A stretch of DNA of 64,000 nt from Antedon mediterranea (Eukaryota > Echinodermata > Crinoidea > Comatulida > Antedonidae). Positions 12,201 through 24,200 of the stretch are shown in pieces (the first letter of the stretch is position 1; every line of letters begins with the position of its first letter). A program made the position numbers and the translations under genes. A model generated the notes under the pieces. It was not told the DNA's origin, ran no database searches, and saw only the letters and a list, made by a program, of their open reading frames with translations. The stretch covers positions 18,171,001 to 18,235,000 of the forward strand of contig NC_092673.1 in the NCBI RefSeq assembly GCF_964355755.1. Direction: 5' to 3'.

Positions 12201-15200
12201 ACACGAAAATTACACAGTCAATATCATCGTACTCGAGAATTTATATGATTAATGACAGGGGACACGATTATTACGCGAAAATTACACAGTCAATATCATC
12301 GTTCTCGAGGATATATACGATTTACGATCCTCGCAGCGGTAGTCATGTGATGCAGTTTCAACCAATCACGTTCGCGTATTTACATAGGCTATGTAATATA
12401 TATTATTATTTACACCTATTCTTCTTAATTTTAATAATAGAAAATTATGATTTGTACTGTCAAGTGCACGTTTTAGATCAACGAAGCAACAAATATTCTA
12501 CCCCTATATTTTTTAATTATGCTGTTAAGAATTAAAATATTATCTAATGTGCGGAATCCCTTGCGAAAACCTGATTGTTCTTGTTAAATAATGTTATTGT
12601 TTTCAGTATGGTTAGTTATTCAAGTGTTAAGGATGTTTACAAATATTTTGCCAAGAATTGGAATTAGAGAAATGACCCTATATTAAATACTAGGCTAGAC
12701 TTACCAAATATTTATTTTGTTTTCAAATTTAGCGCCAGCTGAACCGCTGCTTCAATAGGCTAAAATAGTCCTTGGCTGTACTGCTAATAACTAATTGTAC
12801 TGTATATTCATTACATTGGTGGTGGGCGGGGGGCGGTGTTCTTCTAAACACCAAGCCCTTCAAAGTATAACTAAGCTCGACCAAGTGTATAAAGTGTATA
12901 TTTTACAAAATATTTGTATTATACAAACATTTAGAGTGTCAATTGCATTTTAAGCAATAAATACATTTAGAGTAATTATGACACATTGTACATTCTAGGC
13001 TGATGTTTAAATTTTTTATTTTTTTACAATTAATATTTACAAAAGTGTAGCGTACACACATAATGGGGAACTAACGACTGGGGACAGTGGGCACGTTTTC
13101 TGAGCGTGCTTTAGTAGGACCACAAAAGCACCCTTATTGTAAGCAAAATTGTTTGACATCAGCCTAAACCATGGTGGGGCTCGAGTTATCTTTATTGTGT
13201 TTTGACAAACAGGTATAAAAACAAAATTGGTTACTGGTCATAAAACAGAATATAAATAAAAACATTCAAAAAGTTCAAAGCATATTGAAAACTTACGATA
13301 GATGTTTTTAATCGCATTTCCTACTGCCTAATTCTGAATCATACCAGTTATTCATTTCAGGATTACTTTATTTTCACTTTACCCATTGAAACCATGCTAA
13401 TCAACTGTATGTTGCTAGAATTTCAACGATTTAGATTCAGGGTCGCTGTCAAAAAATGTTGCATAACGTCTATATGTTTGGATGAGTTTGAGTTCCACAA
13501 TTTTTTTTAGGACATAATTTAAATTAATAACTGTAGTTGTTAACTGTATACATTGTAGTTAAAAATATACATTATTATTTATTATAGTATATTCAGAATG
13601 AATGATTGCTTGTACACAGTCACCCACAAGTGTTTGTAAGGCTTTGTATCACACAGAGCCTTTATATATAACCTTATACCATTGAAAAAAAAAGACTTTT
13701 AATATAGTGTTTTTTATGAAAATATATAATATGTAATATTTTTGTTTTGTGCATTTTTTTAGATTTACCAAGTACTACTGTTGAGCAATTTCAAACACAA
13801 TTTCAGAAACAGACAAGTGACAAACAGAAAACAAAACTTCTTAAGCCAGAGAGTGGTAAGTTTAAGAATAAGACCTGCTGTATGTTTTATGATTGTATCT
13901 ATATATAATTTAACAGAATTGTGATTAAAATGGGATTTCAGTAAAGAGAGAATTAGACGCTAATGTTATTTAAAAAATCATTTCTGAGCGGTACTGTAAA
14001 AAGTCGAAAAAGTGTGCAACTGATAACAAATAACAAATGGAGAGATTTTATTTATCATAAATAAAACAAACAGTTGATTGTTTCCATTTAAAATACTGTA
14101 ATAATGGAATGAAGCTAGTTTGCAGATTTATGTGGCATGCTTGCTTGATTTTTGCTTGATTGTTGATTTTTAGGTTATATGCATTATCATGCGATCACGC
14201 GATGTACGCGCGATTTAACGAAATCACGTTTGTAATCATATCTTCACAAGCATGAATCACTTTTAAACAAAATTTTAAAAATAATATAGATCGTCAGAAT
14301 GCTCGGGAACACGTATTTTTTATTTCATTTTCTTGAAGTGTACAGTATGTATAATATGTATGATTTGTTATGAAATTAAGAGAACAAAAGTTGATAAAGT
14401 CATCATTAATTGCATTTTAAATTTAAAAAAATTTATTTCGACAATCAAAAAATTATGACATTTTCTTAGGCCGAAATAACAAACTTTCTTCTTTCAAAAT
14501 AAAAGTTCATATATTAAAGTTAAAACTATATAGTTTGACAGTGCATCGTTTTTTAACATTTTTAAAGATGTCATCATAGTAAAACATTATAATTCATTGC
14601 GGTATGTAATAATCTATCTGCGCCAAAGTGGTTACTGCATAGTAAATACATGAAGGAATCTTTCTACAACTTTTAGTCAGTTGTGTATGGCTCGGTGGTC
14701 TGTGCTCGTGTCTATGGCATTTAAGGTACCGAGATCGAGTCTCACATTGGGAAAGGAAATAAGATTTTTTTTTATTATCCATATTGTTTGTTCAATTTTA
14801 TTTTTTAGTGTATAGATTATACACATAATTTATAATGAAATCTAGATAAAAAGTAAGTAATGTCTTTATTATTATGTAAAAATGTGGTTTATGACATTAT
14901 ACGCAGAGGGATCTTTGATCGGATTGTGATACCGGCTATTGTATTCGCGTTAGCAAGATCCTATATTATAAATAATTAAAGATTCTGAGAAAAAATCAAT
15001 CAATCAATATATCTTTTAAAAATCAATTATCTTTATTTAAATCAATGCATATAACCTATAATTCGTCATAGTGACAAATTAAATTCTATTTTTTTTTTTA
15101 CTTTATTTACTCCAGATGTTTAAAAAATCTTGTAAAAAATTGATTCAATTTTCAGATATTGCTGCACGTGAATTAGATTTTCAGAAAGCATACAATGAAG

Positions 15201-18200
15201 CCTTGAAAGATGGATCCGTCCCAGTCAATCTTGGAATGCTTAAGGTTATTGGACAGGAAGGAGTTGGTAAAACATGCCTCATAAATGCGTGTCTTGGAAA
15301 AGAGTAAGTAGTACAGTAGTAGTAGGACAGTGAAATGAACATTACAAAATATTTGTGAGTCAACTAAGAATTACAAACCAGCCAACTTTTATTGATTTGT
15401 TTTTGATAAACTACCACTTTTTAAATATTGCAGTGATAGATAACAATAGTTGAATAAAAACGTCTATAAATATGTAAATTGGTTTCTACAATAATCATAA
15501 CACCATCAAATTTTCTATTGATTATAGAATTTACTTTTAGGCTTGTATTTAAAAAAAAGATCATACGAATGGTCGGATAACTTTACTTCCTAAATGTATA
15601 ATTAATGAATATATTAAAATGGTTTTGAAGTAAAAGGAGAAAAGTGCATGTTTTACAGTACCTGTACTTAAAGACCCCTTCCCTGCAATTTTGGACGTTT
15701 TTTGGAAAATAATACATATATATCACTTTAAAAACATTAAACCATGTCATTTCTTGTCTTAAATGTACGTTTTATGGTAAATTATGATCAAAAGTGAGAA
15801 ACAATGCACTACCTAAGTAGCTCGCGGCGATCGACCTCTCGTGGACGGTCTTAGGCCTAGCCTAGCTAGGCTTAGTTTTGTAGGCCTAGCTGGTAAACAT
15901 CGGTAACGTACGAACATCGTACGCGAGCTATATACCTAGCCTGACGTTGTATAGTTGCTGCATTAATTGTCTTTCTATTTTTGCCAGACTCCGTTGATAC
16001 AAATTGGGGAAAACCCGGTATTTTCGCTGAAAAGTTAGGAGTCTTCCATTTGTTTTGGCCTCACGATCGATCGAAAAGTGGGCGAATTACAGGTGAAAAA
16101 CAAAAATATCAATCCGCGCGCAATGCATTTTGGGATTTATAGCGGGCCGCTATAATTATTAGAATCGACTTATTTTTCACATTTTTAACCGTTTAAAGAC
16201 GAAAAAAGTTATCGCAATAGGACCATATAGTATTATTTTTACATTAAATATAGTTTGTGATCTTAAATTAGATCTAAAAAACGTAGGGAATGGGGCTTTA
16301 AAATGACTGAAGTTCATTGTTGGTTTCAAATATTTTTGCCAGATTTGAGGAAAAGCATGTAGTTACAGATGGCATAGCGGTGATAAGAACAGCAAGCACA
16401 ACATGGACAGAGGCTAAAGCTGATAGTGGTATTTCATGAATACAAATTAGCATATTACTCTTCCCATCATCATACGTTATGTAACCATATTTATCAATAA
16501 TTATTATCATAGACACAAACAAGTCCACAATGAAATGGAGACATAGAATGGAATTCAATAAATGTATACAACCGTAGTATGGATTCAACAGTCATATTTT
16601 CACATACATTACAATTGTTACTCTATGATCCCTTTATAACGCACACATTCTTTGATGATGTACTGTAATTGTAATTTTACTTCGACAGTAGTAAAATATC
16701 CAAAGTATAGTCACATATGAACGTATGTGCTGAAATAATATGTACACACTTTCTCTTTCTCTACAGGTAATCCTTCAAAACAGTATGCAAAAATCGTCAC
16801 TGACAAATTGAGAGAAAAGAAAAATGTAAACGTATGTCAATAATAGTGTAATGAATAAAGTAGCACCTACAGGACTATTGCAAACCAGTCACTTAGGCTT
16901 TCTTTCTAAATGAATCAATGAGGCATTATGAGCAGCTATTTCATTTTTTTTGCTTCAATCCTTTTAAAATTTACTAAAAAAATTTATTTGGTTTTGCTTT
17001 TGAGAGTAAATAATATTAGTTTTCTCTTATATTAAATTTTAAACAATACTGTATTTAACTTTGAATAACATTTATTTCTTTTTTATATCCATTTATTGTT
17101 TTTGTTTTATGTGTCAGATTGACATGAGACCACCTATAGATGATAATGATGACAACAATGATGATTACAAAACTGATGACAACAATGATGACAACAATGA
17201 TGGTATGTAACTTTCCCTTAAATTTTAATTATAATTACACAAGACAAAAACATTTTAATTATTCTTACATTTTTGTAGTAAAAGCATTAATAAATAAGTT
17301 GCAATCATCAGTTTGCAATTTCTGTCATATTAAACATCTATTGTCCCCAAAAAACATGAAAAATAAAGATTATTAAAATCAGACTTTGAATAGATTATTT
17401 TTTAGTTCATCACTTCTGTAGAAATAAAAGGAAGCAATTAAAGTTTTCACTTATAAAATAACAAAATAAATGGTTAAATTCAACCAAATACCCATTGGAT
17501 GGCAGTTAATTTGACTTTTTTTTTCAATCCAATTTTTTTATAGTGGATAACTATTAGGTGACATTAAAATGGCATATTAAAAAAAAAATTTAAGACTTAT
17601 TTTTTCAGGGGTTCATAGTTATTTAAAATAATAAGATTATTAGTTAGATTTTCCAATGTAATGTAACTAAAGAAGTATAAAATTATGTTATCATATTTAT
17701 AACTTAGAGGCAACCTATCTGTGTAACAATTATGGTGACGGTAATTTGGAGAAAACACGGCGGTGGCTATCCCACTCCTAGACATAGTCCACAGACACTG
17801 CACACGCAGGCTTGGTGGGCATGTTTCTTTGTTAGCAAAGTTAAAAAAAGATGAACTAAAACACCTAATTAAAACCTTAAAAGGGGCTTACAAAGATGCT
17901 TTTTTTTTATTGAATCTAGAAGAATTCACAGTCTACACCTACTATATAATATACATATACTAGCTTATACAAAAGTGCAGATTAATATTTTGTATATATT
18001 ACCGTATCCTTTCATATTTACCACCCCCTTTCGCTTACCATCCCGGTGCGAAAGCTCATTATGATGATAATGAAGACAACTATACTCATAGTAACTTTTT
18101 AACTGACTGATTAACTATGATGATTATAGGACTAAAACAATGAGGCTTGTTACGCCGTTATTGGAATGACCAAACAACTTGTTCCCACTACAGGTGCTTA

Positions 18201-21200
18201 TACAGTTACTGAAGCTATCCCATTTGATACAGAGCAGCAATTAGATAAAGATGCAATCAAGAATGTTGTTGAGGAGAATAAGGAAGAGACTTTTGAAGAA
18301 ACATTTAACATCTATGATCATGGGGGACAATTGATATACCATGGTATTCATCGGGTAAGTTACAAAAGATGTATTTGCTTTGTATTAGTTGATACTTTTT
18401 TGACATTGTTTAAATACTTTCTACAAAAGTTTAAAGAGTTTTATTACAATATATTTAAAGTGGGATTCCGGATTTGAAATTACTATTAAAAAATATAGTT
18501 GTATAATGTCTCTTGGACGGTAACAATTTCACTTATTATAAGAGCCCGTTGAAGCAGAACGAAGGCTGTGAAGTGCAGCTATGCTAATATGTTACAGAGT
18601 ATGAAAATGATTTGTACTCACTAAATATATAAATTACTAAATTTCAATTTTCTGTATTTTTAGTAATTCTTTCCATTCATCTATTCAAAAATTTATGAAA
18701 AAAATGTGTAAAATGAGATACGTTTGCAATTCTCGCACTTAGAGTAGCCTTCAGAATCAATGAAATGTAACGTATACAGACCTGCTGGGCGAGACTAACA
18801 TGTGCTCTGCAAGCAATGTATCATAGAGGGAGCAGATAGAGTATATATTACATAAAATATACCGCAAACTGATCTGGGCAAGCATGCTCATCCTTAATCG
18901 CAACATGCACAATGTATTTGATTTGAAGGTGGCTCCACCTAACGGAATGGTATAGATAATATAGCTCAAGCGAGAGATTTGGAATAAGTTTGTAAATATG
19001 TACAGTATTGTGTGCTAATAGGGACTTTAGGGAAGAGGGTAAAATCAGAAACAGTCGACATAGCTGTTTTATTAGTTACGCACCCTTGCGCGAAGACGAC
19101 GACCGGCAGTTTATCTCTGTCCCCTGCTGTCTCATGGCGCGGGGCGCTTCTGAATCGCTTGGCTCTGGTGATGCAGCATAGGCCTTTCTAGCCAGGGACC
19201 TTGCATTCAAACGCCGCTTTTAACACAGCCATTTTAACCCAATAAAAAAGTTATTTAGTAAACAATAACATTTGAGTGAAATTTGAACTGTATATTTGAG
19301 GTTATATATACATTATTTATAGTCGTTCTCCGGAAACGAGAAAATGGTTACTTGACTTTATCTTTAAAAAGTTAAGACGACGGAATTTCACGCTAAGCTC
19401 TGCCCACTTTGTTAAAGCTCATGCATAAATTATTCATGGCCATCGTCCTGTGGACGGTTGGGACACAACCATAGACGATTTCGACACGACCATAGATGTG
19501 CGGATGGTTGACGATCGGACCATGTTTTGCCTCGATCTATTTATGTACATTTTTAGAGCGTTAGGTTATTAGATTATATAAAAAGAGTTGTTAGGATAGG
19601 CATAGGTAGGAAGCAAAATGGGCCAATTGTCTCGGCAGCTGGCTGGGTCCAACTAGTTTACGTTATGATAGCCATTGTAGCAGGCATGGAATTGCCCTTT
19701 TTTTTAAATGCAGTTAGGCTATTGAAGGAGTGGAATTGTGGCTTGGTGGTTATGATGGTTGGCTACCACTCCAAGGGTCCTGGGTTCAAGTCCCGTCACA
19801 TGTCAGGATTTTTTCTAAGGACAAAATTACAACTCCACTCCCAAAGGCTTGTAATAAGACTTTGTTTATGTAGAGCATCTTATATATGTTTGTCTTGTGA
19901 ACCTCTGAGGGTCCCTAATGATCAGCAATTGCTGGATGGATCACCCTCTTTAAATATGGTAAAAAAAAAAATTTTAAAAAAAGCCAAGGCTACAGTAATA
20001 AACTGTACAAAATTTTGTATTTCATTGAGTGCTAATAAATACATAGACCTATTGTACTGTTACAAATTTATATGATAAAAAAATCTAATACAAAAACTGT
20101 ATTTCACAATTATCTCACAACATTGGTAATCTCCGTTAACAACGTACGCAACATGAGTTTGGAATCAACTTGATCTCATGAATATTAATGGTTAAAGCCA
20201 ATGAGCTTCCCTAAGCTGCTAAAAAAAAATTTCCATGAATTTACCCTGAATTGTATATGAAATTGTATTTTTTTTTATTTCTAGTTATTACTTCATACAT
20301 GTTTATATTATAGACAATAATAGTTTTTTTGTAGTAATTAAATGATATTTAAAAGCAATTTAAAACCCAAAATCCCCCTTTTTAAATGCCGATCGTCAGC
20401 CAATCTAAAGGAAATGTTTCTGTATAAAATGTATACAACATGATTGCATGGCCAAGGTCATAGGCAAAATTTTTCTGGTACTGATTATTATTATTAAAAT
20501 GTGTTTGGAGGATTGTGGGGTCACATGATATTCAATAGACATTTACTATTAAACTTTCAGATTGCATATTCTTATGTAATACTCAGTGAGGATAGGCTGT
20601 TAAATGTGATTCGAAAATCAACTGTTGTCACGCCGTCTTTAATTGCTGCCTTCTGAAATAGTTTAGGCCTTTATGTTTGTCATAATATATGAATATTTAT
20701 GAGTGGAATGGTACAAATAATTACATGAGGTGAAAGATGAAGGACTATATAAAAAAAAATAGAACAACATTTTGATCTTTCAACGAATTAAATTATTTGT
20801 TCTACTGCACGAATATAAAACTTTCATTGTTTGTTTGACTGCACACCTACTTTTAACAAGAGGCTATGCCATTGAAAAGGCAGAACTCGGACTATTTAAA
20901 GACCCATTCCCTACAATTGTTGACGTTTGGTAAAAATAATGCATATATATTACTTTAAAAACATTAAACCAGGTTATTCCTTGTTAGATGTACATTTATG
21001 GTAATTTATAATAAAATGAGAGAAAAGTAGGTTGCAGTGAATGTCCTCTTGTGGATGGACTTTAGGCCTAGCCTAGCTAGACTTAGTTTTGTAGGCCTAG
21101 CTGGTAAACAGCAGTAACGTACGAACATTGTACGCTAGCTATATGCCTAGCCTGACGTTGTCTAGTTGTTGCTACGCACGTGTAGGCTAAAAAATTATGA

Positions 21201-24200
21201 AAATATGCCTATTTTTCAAATTAATTGCATATTCAATTTACAAAAATTAATTTCGACAATTAAACAATGACATTTTCTTGGGCCGAAGCTACAAACTAAA
21301 CATTAACATTCTTCTTTAAAATTTTCATATATTAAAGGTAAAATACAGTGCATCTATTTAAAAATATTTAAAGATGTCTTCACATTTTAAAAAAAATATT
21401 TTATTGCGATATGTAATAATCGATCTGCACCAAAGTGGGTCTGCATAGTAAATACACAAACAGAGGAATCTTTCTTCAAATTTTAGTGTAGTTGTGTATG
21501 GCTTGGTGGTCTGTGGTCGTGTCTAAAGCATTCACGGTACCGAGATCGAGTCTCACCTTTGAAAATGAAACCAAACAAGATTGTGTTGTTTTTTTCCGTA
21601 TTATTTTGTTAATTTTATTTCTTAGTGCATAAATTATACACCTGATTTATAATGAAATCTATAGAAATTATGTCTTTATTATGTAACAAGGGAGATTTGT
21701 GACATATAGGCCTACGGATCTTTGTTTCTATGCAATGGGCTCGATGTGCAGTGATGATACCGGCTATTGTACTTGTGCAACCAATATCCCATCTTTCATA
21801 TATTATAAATAGACCTAATTAAAGATCATGACAAAATCAATATATCTTTTAAAAATCAATTATTATTTAAATCAATGCATATAACTTATAATTCATCATA
21901 GTGATGAATTAAATCTAATCATATTTTTAACCATTTAAAGACAAAAAAAGTTATCGCATTCTATAGGATCATATAATATTTATTTTTACATTAAATGTAG
22001 TTTTACAATACACTTGTATTACAATATATCCACTGAAAAGGCATTTTCTTTGGTTTGGTGATTTTTATTTTCAAGTACACCTTTTGTCATAAAAAGACAA
22101 GAATACTCGTGAATTATGGCTGCAAAATTTATGTCGCTGACACAGTATTCATGAACAAATTATTTTCAACTTCGTCTGACTGATGACATCACATACAGTC
22201 CTACAATCCTTGTGATTTGATTGGACAAATTGAAGCGAATTTGCAAGCGAAAGCGAAAAAGGTGCCCATGGAGCAACTCTAGCGAATTCACGCGCGGAGC
22301 CTTCGCTAGGTTGAGAATCGAACGACGCCTACAAGTTCAATTTGATATTTACACTGAAATCGTCCGTCGCGACAAAATTACGGTTCGGTTTGACGCTTGT
22401 CGCGTGTCACTTCGCGTGTAAATTGTTCAGTGTGCACCGACCTTTAATAAGATCTAAAAAACGTAGAGAATGGGACTTTAATCTTACTAAATCTTATTCT
22501 CATATAATACATTTACAATATAGAACAGAAGTTTTAAACTATTTCAAGTTCATCTACTTTGTGTGTATCAATCTATACAAAGTTGTTACACTGGAAAAAA
22601 AATCCAGTAACCTTTACTTTTCTTTTATTTATTTTCTGTTTTCAATCATCACTGATTTTCAATATTATCAAAGAATTTTTATATGAAAGGTCAACGTATA
22701 ATTTAAAATATTTTTCCAGAAGGCTTTAATATTAATCAGTCAATATTTGATTAACAAAATTATTTTTGCAGATCTTCATGACATCACGATCACTTTACAT
22801 TGTTGTGTTTGATCTCAGTAAACCCTTGGATGATCTTGCTACTTTCATTGATTCATCTGGAGTAAGTATTTCTATAACATGGCAGAAGTAAGGCATTGTG
22901 ATTGAACAATTCTTCTAATTGATAAGAACATGCATTTTATGCATTAAAAACAGTTTGACTATTTTAAAAGATTTTATTTCATACCTTCCAAATAAGATGT
23001 AGTAATGAATGTTTTTAAAAACTAACCATTTCAAGTTTAACTTTGATTAAGTGTTCTTATATAATTTACAGGAAAAGTGTAAACATCATTGGACCAATCT
23101 CCAGTTGATATTATCTTACATCCTGTCAGTTTATTCTCATAGTCGTATTGTAGAAGAAGATAAAGGGAAGGGAGTTCACAAACCAACTATCCTTATTGTG
23201 GGTACACATAAGGGTAAGCTTGGTAAGACTGAAAAAAACCAGAAGTCTGAGGTAAATACTCAATGCAACCAAGAATACATTGCATGTCTATAATAAGCAA
23301 ATGAGGAAATCTGTTGTAGTGTATCAATTAATTTGATTACTTAAGTCTAGTCAATTACTAGAGTAAGCCCATATCTATCATAAAGAATTTATTAATATTA
23401 ATTTATACATTTTTTTATTATTAGGCAAAAAAGGTATTTAAAACGCTTCGAAATGCAATTAAAGAGAAACTGTATGAAGTACATGTGCATAATCATTATT
23501 TTGCCATCGAAAACAGTAAAAAAACAACAGATGAGAGCTTTAGTGAACTAAAAAAGGTTATTGATGAGTTTATGTCAGATTTAGAAAAGGATGTTCCTTT
23601 AAAGTGGATGCGTTTTCGATGTGGCATACATAATCTAAGGAGAGAAAAACACTTTTCTTTGTGTCCTGTTGATGAGGTAAATTTATGTTTTTTCAGAATA
23701 AAAATGTATTTAAAATAATAATATCGAAAGTAGTATAAACAAAAGAATCTTCCCATTATTAAAAACAATTATTGTTAGTAAATATTATAATGTTGATTGG
23801 TAATATGGCCCTAACGAATGAGCCAGACAACTTGACAACCTACAGTAGTAATATTACATGGAATATTCCGCAATGTTGCCATTCTGTAAGAACAATTGTA
23901 TAAAAAAAAATTCTATTCCCCAGTGAGAGTAATGCTGTCCTTCAGATCCTACATTTTTAAGTAAATGACAAAAGTAACAGTATTTACGCAAAACTTTTTT
24001 ATATGGTAATTGTACCTCAAAAGATTTTAAAATTAATAATGTTATAAATATATACCTACCAATGATTTCATATTTTATTTAAATTTGAATAGTAATAATA
24101 TTTTTCTTTAGCTTAAAATGCTTGCAAGTGAGAATGGTATTGCAGATGAATCAATCCTCCTTAACTTCCTGTATGATCTTGGTGAAATTATTTACATGCC

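Noticed and set aside
14683-14745. tRNA gene
   Set aside because: A and B boxes are present, but arms do not pair as a cloverleaf and the segment is part of a dispersed repeat with a second copy at 21.5 kb.
15119-15155. ATG at 15119 as a start of a separate ROC gene
   Set aside because: The internal acceptor at 15155 keeps phase with the upstream linker exon, and the extra 12 residues (MFKKSCKK...) have no match in gene 2. A separate start cannot be excluded without RNA.
22221-22421. Arg/Lys-rich ORF (MDKLKRICKRKRKR...)
   Set aside because: Lies inside the second MITE, lacks homology to gene 1 exons and has no splice-compatible context.
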